Source: JAJYTL01 sp046705265 (GTDB taxonomy: Bacteria > Pseudomonadota > Alphaproteobacteria > Ferrovibrionales > Ferrovibrionaceae). From it: a stretch of DNA of 14,200 nucleotides. Location: the NCBI GenBank assembly GCA_046705265.1, contig JBJKQL010000050.1, forward strand, positions 1-14,200, in the 5' to 3' direction. The notes below the pieces were generated by a model. It was given only the letters and a program-made list of their open reading frames with translations. It did not search any database and was not told where the DNA came from. Positions 1-7,599 of this stretch are shown piece after piece. Each line of letters begins with the position of its first letter. The stretch's first letter is position 1. The translations under genes were made by a program, and so were the position numbers.

Positions 1-70
1 GCTCAACCGCCCGAATCCTGATCGCTTCCAGCGTCTTGTGATCCAGCTTGCGCGCGTCTTGCCTCGCCAT
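1..70 (-). CDS. IS630-family transposase, N-terminal fragment
   Basis: Reading from the ATG at 70-68 to the window edge gives 23 codons, starting MARQDARKLDHKTLEAIRIR. I recognise this as the N-terminus of a common alphaproteobacterial IS630-family transposase, which continues into a helix-turn-helix and then a DDE domain. Those parts lie beyond the edge, so intactness of the enzyme cannot be judged. The gene points away from the cas operon, in the same direction as cas transcription. Family assignment rests on recall of this N-terminus only. Confidence 0.65.
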   Translation of the reverse strand, partial: MARQDARKLDHKTLEAIRIRAVE

Positions 71-127
71 CCAATCACTATACACTAATTCAAACACAAT
101 GTGAAGATACTTATGAACTGATTAGTA
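1..127 (-). mobile_element. IS630-family insertion sequence, one end only
   Basis: The left edge carries the 5' part of an IS630-type transposase gene, preceded on the minus strand by an AT-richer segment (about 71-126) that interrupts the cas4-cas1 reading frame. IS630 elements insert at TA dinucleotides. A TA at 126-127 lies exactly where the Cas4-like protein sequence stops making sense (after ...TLGVIA), so I place the element boundary there by inference. The other end and the rest of cas4-cas1 are outside the window. The exact terminal repeat cannot be defined from one end. Confidence 0.7.
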
Positions 128-441
128 GCAATGACACCAAGCGTGGCAGAGGAGAGAGTCAGCGATCGGCTGACAACCTTGTCGCTCGCCTGCGCTTCAC
201 CGGTCTCCAATGCCTGCGGCGCCGGAAGCGGTGCGCTGGGCCTGTCCACTCGCGTGTGAACGCGATTGCCTTCGACCGTATCCCCGGTCTCTGCCCACTC
301 GCCTTGCGTCCACATGAGATAGGCGAGCCGCGGGCAGTAGACGAATTCGTTGACCATCCGGGCGGGGATCAGCGGTGTGTCACCGGTAACTGGTGGGGCG
401 GGTAGGTGGAATTCGAGTTGTCCGTCGGCCGGCATCAACAT
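127..441 (-). pseudogene. cas4-cas1: cas4-cas1 fusion gene, truncated by IS630
   Basis: In type I-G systems Cas4 (a RecB-like nuclease that trims prespacers) is fused to the Cas1 integrase. About 105 codons of the Cas4 half remain. Residues 25-42 (IPARMVNEFVYCPRLAYL) hold the first iron-sulfur-cluster cysteine of Cas4, C36, and the stretch DTVEGNRVHTRVD (54-66) follows. The frame then reaches SRSLTLSSATLGVIA and runs into IS630 sequence, ending at a foreign stop at 85-87. The RecB catalytic residues, the other three cysteines and all of Cas1 are missing. The start is ATG 441 (ATG 435 is also possible), only 9 bases after the stop of the preceding gene, so it was the distal gene of the operon. 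The remnant cannot support spacer acquisition. Confidence 0.85.
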
Positions 442-450
442 CTCATTCCA

Positions 451-1383
451 CTAGAGCAGCCGTGCGCGCGCGAAGTTCATGTATTTTCCATTTTTGACGC
501 GCCGCGCGACCACGACATGATCAACGCCGAGATGTAGAAGTCCGTCGACTTCACGTAGCTTGGGATGTGACAGCAAAACCCCGATTGCAGTTAGACTCGC
601 GGGGTCTCTCCAGATCGGCCAAGCGAACGAAAACCCCTGGGATCGGTATCCGCCCAACAACTCCAGAACTCTGCCGTTCTCGCCAGGCACGACCGTGAGA
701 CTCGGCAATCCGATCGCGGCAAGCATATTGGCTCCGTGTTCAACGCCTTGCTTGTCGTCTGTGGGCGCAGCCCAGCGGTATGCATGCCGACTGTCTTCGA
801 CGGGATCCCACCGAAATGAAGGTGTCTCATCTTCTCTCCGCCATTTCCGAAAAATCGCATCAGCGATCACGTCGGAGGCCGGCACCTGCTTCCTATTTCG
901 CGTCGGCAGGGCTTGGAGGCTGCAAACTGAAGCTATCGTTTTCAGAAAATTGGTTTGAGCCACGTCGAGAAGGCACAGTGGAGTACGCTCCACAACCTTG
1001 TTCTTCACCACTGCATCGCTTATCAAGGCCGACCACAAGTCGGCCATGCGCCTACTTCCCTGCGAGGAGGCTGAGGCAACCTCTGCCAGAATTTTTCGAG
1101 CCTCTTCGGGTGAGAGCTTCAGCTTCGACAATCCCTTGAAATCGTCTGCCTGAACAAGGGTGCCCGCACCCTTTACGGCAGCCTTGGCCACGTCCCCGTG
1201 GTTTATCTCCCGCGCAAGAAACAGGCGCGGCCTGAGCGGTGGTCGATCGATATCCCAGGCGGCACGCGGGTAAAGCGCCGGGTCGGCAGTCTCCAACGCG
1301 CGTAAGAGTCCTAGCAGCGCAAGAAAGGCAAGCAGATTGTCCGGCTCCAACCCGTCAAGGCGATAAGATTTTTCTGCCGTCAT
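451..1383 (-). CDS. Type I-G Cas8-like / Cas3-extension family protein
   Basis: A 310-residue protein whose ATG at 1383 overlaps the upstream cas3 stop by four bases (ATGA), so the two are probably translationally coupled. That start is preferred over an upstream in-frame one lying wholly inside cas3. The N-terminus has LEPDNLLAFLALLGLLRALE (12-31), like the opening helix of Csx17/Cas8u-type subunits. Residues 190-232 carry FRWDPVEDSRHAYRW followed by GANMLAAIGLPSLTVVP, a signature I associate with small type I-G proteins encoded after cas3, called Cas3-extension or Csb3/Cas8u-like. No catalytic motif is visible. It is less than half the usual Csx17 length and no Csx17 is encoded in the window, so it may serve as a reduced large (PAM-sensing) subunit; that role is inference. 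Family assignment is fairly sure, function is not. Confidence 0.7.
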   Translation of the reverse strand: MTAEKSYRLDGLEPDNLLAFLALLGLLRALETADPALYPRAAWDIDRPPLRPRLFLAREINHGDVAKAAVKGAGTLVQADDFKGLSKLKLSPEEARKILAEVASASSQGSRRMADLWSALISDAVVKNKVVERTPLCLLDVAQTNFLKTIASVCSLQALPTRNRKQVPASDVIADAIFRKWRREDETPSFRWDPVEDSRHAYRWAAPTDDKQGVEHGANMLAAIGLPSLTVVPGENGRVLELLGGYRSQGFSFAWPIWRDPASLTAIGVLLSHPKLREVDGLLHLGVDHVVVARRVKNGKYMNFARARLL

Positions 1384-4300
1384 TCCCCGATCTCCTTTGC
1401 GGTGCGTGCGCGCGCTTCTTGGGAAGCGCGATGATCGGCGAGACGAAGGATCGCTTCCATCCGCGCCAGTTCCCAAACGCCGTAACGAGCTTTAAGGCGC
1501 GCAAAGAGCGACGGCCAATCGAGGCCATTCCAGTCGAAGGCAAGAGATTGCGGCCCGACGTCCGGGTTTTTTTCTGTTGGATCATAATGCGGAAAGAAAG
1601 GGCGCCCATAGCCGTGGTGTGAGCCGACGAGCCAGAGGACAAGATCTGGGTCGTTGGCCCGCGTTAAATCCGCATGCGCGCGCGCCAGCCTCACCGACAG
1701 CGCCTCATGCCGCCAACGCTCAGGTAGACCCGCTTTTTCGCGCGCCGCGGGCGGCAGCATGCGGCCCGATTTGGCGAGAACATCTTTCTCGTCGTCGGCA
1801 TCGAAGCCCAGCGGATCGCCGAAATGCAGCCAGGCCTGGAATCGCGGATCACGTTTTCCCTGGTCGTGAAGAAATCCCGCCAGCTTCAAATCCTCGACGC
1901 GGTTGGCTGGCAGACCGGTGCGCTTCGCAAGGTCTTGGGCTTTGCCCTCGACGTCGCGGCTGTGTTGATCCAACGAAAGCGGGAAATCGAAAACCGAGCC
2001 GGCTGTATCGTCTTCGGTCGAGTTGGGGCCGCCGTCTTCGCCATGATCCGTGACCTGCGCTATTTCAGGAAATTTGACCCCGAACGGCGCCAACAGAACC
2101 ACCCCGCGCGGTTCCCCTTTATCGGTTTGTCCATAGAGATCGAAGTCGATAACGATGCGCGGCTTACCACGCCAGCGCTTGGCTTCGCCGAGCCATTCTA
2201 GTCCCTTTCTGACCTCCTCCGGCAATTCGAGATCAAGCAAGGTCTGTCTGACCGTCTCCGGATTTTCCGCTCGCAAGCTGGCCAGCGTTCCCGCGAGCGC
2301 CTCGTCGCTCACGTGTTGCCCAGTCAATCCCGGCGCCACACGCACGGCAAACTTCTTTTGTGCGAAGGGTTTGGCTGCTTTTTGCGCCACATCCTCAACA
2401 GTTCTTCCTCGTTCGGAATTCGGATCCCAACCGAACTCATCCACGCCGCCATAGCTTGCCGGAACGATGATGGTATCGCCGGGCCTAAGCGCCAAAGAAT
2501 CTATCCATTGCGAACGCTCATCCTCTCCTCTCCAGCGGAAAACGCGCCTTCCACCCCGACCTTCCTCTTTATCAGGCACAGAAGCAGGTACGTCGGCTAC
2601 GTCAGCAGCGGATGCACGGTACCCTTCGAGCCAGCGCCGCACCGCCCATATCGGCAGCTCGATTGCTTCGCTTGAGCGCGGCGGAACAAGCGTCATCAGA
2701 CGGATTAAATCCTGATCATCCCAAGCAGGATCAATGTCCGCCCGCCAAACGATTGTGATCGAATCCGGCTGGCGAGCCGGGCCATGCAGATACAGCGCCA
2801 CATCCGGATCGGCAGCCGGAATCGGCGCGGTCTGGCTTAGAAGATCGAGATGAGCTGGAAGAAGAACGGGTGCCGCCGGCTTCTCAGTCAGCGCCGTATC
2901 AGGCGGTGGAGTGCAACGAACCAATGCGTCCATGGCGTCGATACCGAGATCGATCGTCAGCTTATTGTCCTTCGCCCCTTCAGCTAGATAGTCCCAGGCG
3001 GCCTTTATGGCCTTGCCATAGACGGCATCGTCCGCCCGCGCCGAAATATCCGCTCTATCCGCGATAATTGCCGCATAAGGCTTGATGTCGCGGCCATCGC
3101 GGTTGAGCCGGCCGAAACGCTGCCGCAAAGAGTCGACCGGAGCAGCCTCAGTGATGAGCGCGTCGAGATCAATATCCACTCCGGCTTCTATACATTGGGT
3201 CGCAACGAGGACGAGCGGCCTTTTGATGTCACGCGATTCGCCGGTGTGGATCGGCTTCAGCTTTTCGACAAGATCATCGCGGTCCACCGGCCTTGCCGGT
3301 CCTATCATCAGGACGACTTCAGGAATTGCCTCTTCTATACCACCGTCATCCGGCTTTTCCACAAATTGCTTCCTGAATTGTTTAAAAACCTCCCGCGCCC
3401 TGGCAACACGGTTGACGACCACACCGATCACTGGCCGCTGAACGCCATTTTTGCTGTCTTTGAAGTGCTTGAGTCCCTCCTTAATCTGACTGACAATAGC
3501 CGCCGCGCGGCGTGCAAGGTCTTTCGTGCCGCTGCCGCCCTCGTCATCCGCATCATCGATTTCGGCGGCCTCTCCTGTCTTCCCTTTTGACTTGGCGGGC
3601 GCAACAAGCAACACAGGCTTTTCGGCTTCCAGGCGCCGTTTTAGAATCAGGTTTGCCCTGTCATCGTTGTAGAGCGGAAAAACATCTTCGGACTTTTCTC
3701 CAGGCGTGGCGGAAAGGCGCGCGAAATCCCAAGGCGCGGTAACTTTTTCCTTGCGCCATTTTTCACCACGGTAACGTTCAACCCAGTCCAACGTTTGCCT
3801 GAACGGCTCGGCGAGATGCGCCTCGTCGAGCAGAATAAGGCAATCCGAACCGATCAGGCCGGCATGGACCGGCTTCATGGAATCGGAAACGCCATAGCCT
3901 CGAAACAGAAGCCGTGAGCCAACCTGATCCACCGTCGAGCACAGCACCGTCGGCTGAGAGGGTGTGCGCGCCCAATCGTCCTCGCGTGGAATGCCGCCGC
4001 GTAAACGCCGCACAATCAACGGCGGGCCATCGCCGGAAAGCACCCTGAGACGCTCGGCCACGCGCGCGGTCACATCCCCAACATGAACGGCAAGCGCAGC
4101 TTCAAGGACGCACGCCCGTTCAAAGGCGTCGTCGACCACCAACCGGCGGTCCACCACAAAGGCGATGCGGACGGGCGCGCGCCGCTCCGGGCCGAAATCG
4201 GCTTCCAGCGCCAGATGAAACAGCGCGATATCGATCGCCGCCGTCTTGCCCGATCCCGTCGGCAGATCGAGCGTATCGGGCCATGGATTTTTTGTTGCCA

Positions 4301-4388
4301 GATGTTCCAGTAGGCGCTTCTGCCATGGAAAAGGCGGATAGCCGTAAACCTCCGCGAAGAAGGCGCCGAAATCGTCAGCGGTCAGCAT
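1380..4388 (-). CDS. cas3: Cas3 helicase-nuclease with C-terminal HD domain (type I-G)
   Basis: A 1002-residue Cas3, the enzyme that unwinds and degrades target DNA after Cascade recruitment. The superfamily 2 helicase comes first: Q-motif-like YPPFPWQKRL (17-26), Walker A LPTGSGKTA (42-50), DEAH at 188-191, SAT at 226-228, motif V ATQCIEAGVDIDLD (396-409) and motif VI RQRFGRLNRDGR (422-433). The HD nuclease lies at the C-terminus (about 802-1002): H809, the H841-D842 pair in LHDQGKRD, H894 in WRHEA, H924-H925 in SHHGYGRPF, and D985. A C-terminal HD is characteristic of type I-G, unlike the N-terminal HD of most Cas3 proteins. The start at 4388 overlaps csb2 by 14 bases and the stop overlaps the next gene by 4, indicating a coupled operon. 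An acidic linker (about 276-290) sits between the RecA domains. All key residues look intact. Confidence 0.95.
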   Translation of the reverse strand: MLTADDFGAFFAEVYGYPPFPWQKRLLEHLATKNPWPDTLDLPTGSGKTAAIDIALFHLALEADFGPERRAPVRIAFVVDRRLVVDDAFERACVLEAALAVHVGDVTARVAERLRVLSGDGPPLIVRRLRGGIPREDDWARTPSQPTVLCSTVDQVGSRLLFRGYGVSDSMKPVHAGLIGSDCLILLDEAHLAEPFRQTLDWVERYRGEKWRKEKVTAPWDFARLSATPGEKSEDVFPLYNDDRANLILKRRLEAEKPVLLVAPAKSKGKTGEAAEIDDADDEGGSGTKDLARRAAAIVSQIKEGLKHFKDSKNGVQRPVIGVVVNRVARAREVFKQFRKQFVEKPDDGGIEEAIPEVVLMIGPARPVDRDDLVEKLKPIHTGESRDIKRPLVLVATQCIEAGVDIDLDALITEAAPVDSLRQRFGRLNRDGRDIKPYAAIIADRADISARADDAVYGKAIKAAWDYLAEGAKDNKLTIDLGIDAMDALVRCTPPPDTALTEKPAAPVLLPAHLDLLSQTAPIPAADPDVALYLHGPARQPDSITIVWRADIDPAWDDQDLIRLMTLVPPRSSEAIELPIWAVRRWLEGYRASAADVADVPASVPDKEEGRGGRRVFRWRGEDERSQWIDSLALRPGDTIIVPASYGGVDEFGWDPNSERGRTVEDVAQKAAKPFAQKKFAVRVAPGLTGQHVSDEALAGTLASLRAENPETVRQTLLDLELPEEVRKGLEWLGEAKRWRGKPRIVIDFDLYGQTDKGEPRGVVLLAPFGVKFPEIAQVTDHGEDGGPNSTEDDTAGSVFDFPLSLDQHSRDVEGKAQDLAKRTGLPANRVEDLKLAGFLHDQGKRDPRFQAWLHFGDPLGFDADDEKDVLAKSGRMLPPAAREKAGLPERWRHEALSVRLARAHADLTRANDPDLVLWLVGSHHGYGRPFFPHYDPTEKNPDVGPQSLAFDWNGLDWPSLFARLKARYGVWELARMEAILRLADHRASQEARARTAKEIGE

Positions 4389-5955
4389 CGGCGCCCCCGT
4401 CGATCGGACAACACAGCCCTAATCCCACAAACCGTCCGGCGCCCAAGATTACTGGACCGTCGACGGGCTCAGCGAAGCGGATCACGGCATGAGCGAGCTG
4501 ACGGCTGGCGAGTGACGGCGGCAGCCGCCAGTTCATCCAGCGCGGCGCCTTGCCCGAAGGATAGGCGGACGGCGCACCTTCGACGGCTGAATGCTTGTCG
4601 ATAACGATCGCTTCCGGCGACGGCAGACCGATGTTGACACAGGCTGTTTTGATCTGCGTTGCGGCTTCGCTGTCGCGAGCGGCTCCTTTCTCTTTCAGAT
4701 GTCGGTCGAGCACGATGGGCGTAACCGTTGCGAAGACGCGGGCTGGCCGAATGTAACGCGCGGGATCGACCGATCGTATACCCGGCGGCGGCTCGAAAGT
4801 CGGCGAAAAATGAATCGGATCGAAATGCTCACCAATATGGAGCTTCAGTGTTTGGCGGCCATCAACTTCAAATCTGCGTAGCCGCCGCAAAGCACGGAGA
4901 AAATCCGAGTCCCTCAAAATTTCCTTGTCCGCTGCCGGCGGAATGAGCGCGAAACCTATCACATGACCGTCGGCATAAGGAAAACCGGCGAATGCCAACG
5001 GTATGATTGCAAGGTGCGGGGCGCGGGCCGGCGCGCCATCCATCGCGTGGCCGCTGACGACTTCGGGAATTTTATTTTCGAGTCCGATCTGCCGATATCC
5101 GCTGAGAAGCATATCTCGCAGCGTTTTGGCGACAAGAGCGCAAGCGCGTACATCCGGCATATCGCCTGTGATGTGCTCCAGAATCAACCAGCGATCGCTG
5201 AACAGATTTGCACGTGTGGGCTTCGCCTCCCGCTCCGGCGGGACGCGCGCGCCCTTTTGTGGCCGGTCTTTCTTGTCGGCCGATATCTCGAAGCGAGCAT
5301 AGGCTTGGCGCAGCTCTTTCAGGCGTCCCTGATAGACACTGCGCCGAGGTCGCTTTGCCGCGCCCCATTCCAGCGCACCTCGATCCAGCAGAAAGCGGCA
5401 CCGCGTCAGGCTGGCGGAGTGGCCAATATAGGCTGTGTCGTGGGCCAATGCCTGCAACGCAGAGAGCATCGCCTCATCGGGTTCTGCGTCAGGCCAATAC
5501 AGGCGGATGACGGGGTCATGCGGGCGTGTAGCGGGAAAGTTTCGTTCTTTCAGGCCCGAGCCTTTTCTTTGATCCGGCATGACATTCCATGCCTGAAGCC
5601 AAAGCTTCTTGTTCCCTCCCTTTTCAGGAGGAGAAATGCCCTTGGACAGAAAATCCCTATACCAACGTAACTTGTTGAGGTCACCCTTTGGTGTTTCGAA
5701 ATCATTTGGCGGGACATAAGCGGTTGGCGTTGTGCGTGGTTCCGCCTCGGACGCAAGCAGATATGGCGCCGACCGCATCTCCAACCATTTGAGCGCTCTG
5801 CGCTCTTCTTCCCGTTCGCCTCGCGCAGCCCAGCTGGCGACCAACGCGGAGAAGATGCGATCGGGCTGCGGCGGCCAGTCCGGTGCTTCGTTGTCGGGAC
5901 CTATGGCAGCAAACGAAATGCCCGACAAATATTCAATTTCCAGAACCAGAGTCAT
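4375..5955 (-). CDS. csb2: Csb2, Cas5-Cas6 fusion of type I-G Cascade
   Basis: A 526-residue RAMP protein of the GSU0054 (Csb2) family, the signature of type I-G/I-U. In this subtype it is thought to combine the Cas5 role (binding the crRNA 5' handle) with the Cas6 role (cutting pre-crRNA). The N-terminus MTLVLEIEYLSG starts a ferredoxin-like fold and is followed by DWPPQPDRIFSALVASW (26-42), typical of the family. Further on APHLAIIPLAFAGFPYADGH leads into GFALIPP, and near the C-terminus GAGRFVGLGL (about 505-514) is the RAMP glycine-rich loop. The histidines of the APHL and DGH segments are candidates for Cas6 catalysis. I chose ATG 5955 because an in-frame start 43 codons upstream lies inside csb1 and adds a Lys/Arg-rich, non-family sequence. 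The gene overlaps csb1 by 23 bases and cas3 by 14. Confidence 0.92.
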   Translation of the reverse strand: MTLVLEIEYLSGISFAAIGPDNEAPDWPPQPDRIFSALVASWAARGEREEERRALKWLEMRSAPYLLASEAEPRTTPTAYVPPNDFETPKGDLNKLRWYRDFLSKGISPPEKGGNKKLWLQAWNVMPDQRKGSGLKERNFPATRPHDPVIRLYWPDAEPDEAMLSALQALAHDTAYIGHSASLTRCRFLLDRGALEWGAAKRPRRSVYQGRLKELRQAYARFEISADKKDRPQKGARVPPEREAKPTRANLFSDRWLILEHITGDMPDVRACALVAKTLRDMLLSGYRQIGLENKIPEVVSGHAMDGAPARAPHLAIIPLAFAGFPYADGHVIGFALIPPAADKEILRDSDFLRALRRLRRFEVDGRQTLKLHIGEHFDPIHFSPTFEPPPGIRSVDPARYIRPARVFATVTPIVLDRHLKEKGAARDSEAATQIKTACVNIGLPSPEAIVIDKHSAVEGAPSAYPSGKAPRWMNWRLPPSLASRQLAHAVIRFAEPVDGPVILGAGRFVGLGLCCPIDGGADADR

Positions 5956-7246
5956 CGCCGCCCGTCTCTTCTTCCTCGCTGCCTTTTCCGGCAAGAGCCA
6001 ATTCCTGACTCTTTTGAACAATATCCACGAGCTTGTCCTGAGGCTTGAGTTCCAGTGGTTTGGACGAGAGCGAAAAGCCGACACTTTGCGCGGTACGGTA
6101 TACCGCGTCGTAAAGCGTTCGCGCTAGCGTGCGGTCAATTTCGATTGCTTCCGTCGAGCCATCAGATCGCACGATTTCGAGCGGCGCACGGCCGTCACAG
6201 ACGAGATCGCAACGCGACCGCAGCGCGTAACCCCGCGCATCTTGCTCGGTGAGCGCGATAAGACCGAGCGCCGCAAGCAGGCTGCGGCCTGCTGCGTCTT
6301 TCTCGGAGCTACCGAAACGAAGCCGACGCAACGCTGCCAAGCTCAGCACGAAGCTGTGCTCGAGATGATCGCAAGTGACGCCTAAAGGCTGAACAGATGG
6401 TTTGATATTGCCATGGCCGATGAGGGACGGACGCCCGGACTTACCCTTCTTGGCCGGAAAGAGTACAGGCTCCTTGTTTGCGCCCTTCGTGACCGCCTCG
6501 TCTTCTTTAGCCGTCCAGTCGCTGGGATCGGCGTTTGCCTGGTAGATTTTGACCCTGTTGAGGATGCCGAGGGGATCGATGCGACTACCGGTACGCCGAC
6601 CCGATGTTTGAATTTCGCTTCCACCGGTTCGCTGGTTCATGACCACGTCTTCGACCGGCACATCGACACCAATGATTTCGGAGATCAAGCAACGGGAAAA
6701 CTTTGCGCCGAGACCACCGCCTTGCCCGGTCGAATGCCACGCGCCAAACAAGAGTGCCGTTGGCGATGTTTCGAGCAGCGCCGACGCATCCGCTGCTTTC
6801 GCCTTGGCGAGACGCTGGCCGACATCGCTCTCCATGAAGGGGGTGCCGTCGTATAGGCTGTCACGTAGAATAGCGTCGTAGACGCGATGCGGGGCGTCGA
6901 GCGATGTGATCTTGCTGATGCCGTCGAGGTTGACTCCGGTAAAATCGACTTCGACATAGGGAATGGAAATGCCGTCGGAGATGGCGGCGAGCAGGCATTC
7001 CTCAAGTCGATTTGCCTGCGACTGCACGCTGTCGACCAGGACGCACCAGACATCTTCCCCGTTCAACCGCCGCCGCTCGTAAACGTGTCTAGGCGGCGCA
7101 TTTCGGTTCGCTCGTTTAGCCTCATCGGATGGCGGATAGGTCGCCGGAAAGACCTTATCACCTTTGCCGCCCACCGGCTGGAGCACCTGACGCCGACGCA
7201 GGGCGGCATCTTTAGCGACTATCAGATTAAGCGCAGAGATGTCCAT
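5933..7246 (-). CDS. csb1: Csb1, Cas7-family backbone subunit of type I-G Cascade
   Basis: A 437-residue protein of the GSU0053 (Csb1) family, the Cas7-type RAMP that polymerises along the crRNA to form the Cascade backbone. Family features are QPVGG...VFPATYP (23-38), DSVQSQANRLEE (72-83), APHRVYDAILRDS (118-130), LLFGAWHSTGQGGG (165-178) and TSGRRTGSRIDPLGI (214-228). The start is ATG 7246, directly after a strong Shine-Dalgarno sequence (GGAGGAG, 3-base spacing). An in-frame TTG at 7264 lies upstream of that ribosome site and is less likely. It is the first gene of the tightly overlapping csb1-csb2-cas3-cas8-like-cas4/1 block and appears to have its own promoter about 115-140 bases upstream. 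The acidic, glycine-rich tail (EEEETGGDDSGSGN) overlaps the csb2 start. Confidence 0.92.
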   Translation of the reverse strand: MDISALNLIVAKDAALRRRQVLQPVGGKGDKVFPATYPPSDEAKRANRNAPPRHVYERRRLNGEDVWCVLVDSVQSQANRLEECLLAAISDGISIPYVEVDFTGVNLDGISKITSLDAPHRVYDAILRDSLYDGTPFMESDVGQRLAKAKAADASALLETSPTALLFGAWHSTGQGGGLGAKFSRCLISEIIGVDVPVEDVVMNQRTGGSEIQTSGRRTGSRIDPLGILNRVKIYQANADPSDWTAKEDEAVTKGANKEPVLFPAKKGKSGRPSLIGHGNIKPSVQPLGVTCDHLEHSFVLSLAALRRLRFGSSEKDAAGRSLLAALGLIALTEQDARGYALRSRCDLVCDGRAPLEIVRSDGSTEAIEIDRTLARTLYDAVYRTAQSVGFSLSSKPLELKPQDKLVDIVQKSQELALAGKGSEEEETGGDDSGSGN

Positions 7247-7249
7247 GTT

Positions 7250-7256
7250 CTCCTCC
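7250..7256 (-). promoter_or_regulatory. Strong ribosome binding site of csb1
   Basis: On the minus strand GGAGGAG sits three bases before the ATG at 7246. It decides the csb1 start in favour of ATG 7246 over the upstream TTG at 7264. It is the strongest Shine-Dalgarno sequence in the cas operon, which fits the need for several Csb1/Cas7 copies per complex. Confidence 0.75.
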
Positions 7257-7295
7257 GTAGTCAACCGATCCTGTCGTCTGTACTGCGGTTTGGGA

Positions 7296-7313
7296 AAGCG
7301 CCATCAGGCGCTT
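7296..7313. repeat. Perfect inverted repeat in the csb1 leader
   Basis: AAGCGCC-ATCA-GGCGCTT on the plus strand is a 7-base-pair stem with a 4-base loop, in the untranslated region before csb1. No T-run follows on either strand, so it is a poor intrinsic terminator. It may be a leader RNA hairpin or a relic CRISPR repeat: on the plus strand the palindrome is followed by TTGAAG, resembling the ATTGAAAC-like end of many type I repeats. The alternatives cannot be separated here. Confidence 0.5.
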
Positions 7314-7360
7314 GAAGTTACTGTGGCGTTGGTCGGTTATTCCTCCTGGGGTTGTAAGGA

Positions 7361-7388
7361 AGTATAGGACCTCTGGATGCCGTGTCGA
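7361..7388 (-). promoter_or_regulatory. Putative sigma-70 promoter upstream of csb1
   Basis: On the minus strand TCGACA (7388-7383) and TATACT (7366-7361) are separated by 16 bases, each one mismatch from the consensus. Transcription would start near 7354 and leave a leader of roughly 110 bases containing the 7296-7313 hairpin. This would let csb1 and the downstream genes be expressed independently of the helicase-only cas3. Predicted from consensus only. Confidence 0.45.
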
Positions 7389-7599
7389 GACCGCTTGCTT
7401 CGTCTATGAAATCGGTTCGCAAAGTCAGGCGCCTTGTAACCTCGCCACATCGTGGCGTCCACCTCACCGTGGCCAAGTCTATGCGACTGTCATCGGCGTG
7501 GCCTCTTCCGGCAAGGGTGCACCTCCATCGGCATATAATCGTCTAGCTTCTCGAGAACGCATCATCGAGGTCTTGTATTCGACAAGATAACTAGGTTCC

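Larger units (their letters stand above)
7247..7599. other. Gap of about 350 bases inside the cas operon
   Basis: No convincing gene is present, although every other cas junction in the operon overlaps or is under 10 bases. Read on the minus strand the gap contains, in order: a 42-codon open frame starting inside the cas3-paralogue stop (7607 to 7479) with no recognised family; a promoter-like pair (7361-7388); an AGGAGG sequence (complement of 7342-7347) with no start codon at a usable distance; a perfect hairpin (7296-7313); and the csb1 ribosome site. Two stretches, 7283-7321 and 7411-7440, share pieces in the same order (CGGTT, AAAG, TCAGGCGC, TTG). The pattern suggests either a regulated leader or the relic of deleted DNA. 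Confidence 0.5.

Noticed and set aside
4963..5670. 235-codon plus-strand open frame inside csb2
   Set aside because: It is antisense to a clearly recognised csb2, has an Arg/Ala-rich shadow composition, no ribosome site and no recognisable motif.
5956..6084. N-terminal extension of Csb2 from an upstream start
   Set aside because: The 43 extra residues lie in a shifted frame of csb1 and look non-homologous. The family N-terminus begins at MTLVLEIEY (5955).
7312..7590. 92-codon plus-strand open frame in the gap before csb1
   Set aside because: Low-complexity translation with no motif and no ribosome site, antisense to the leader; not supported as a gene.
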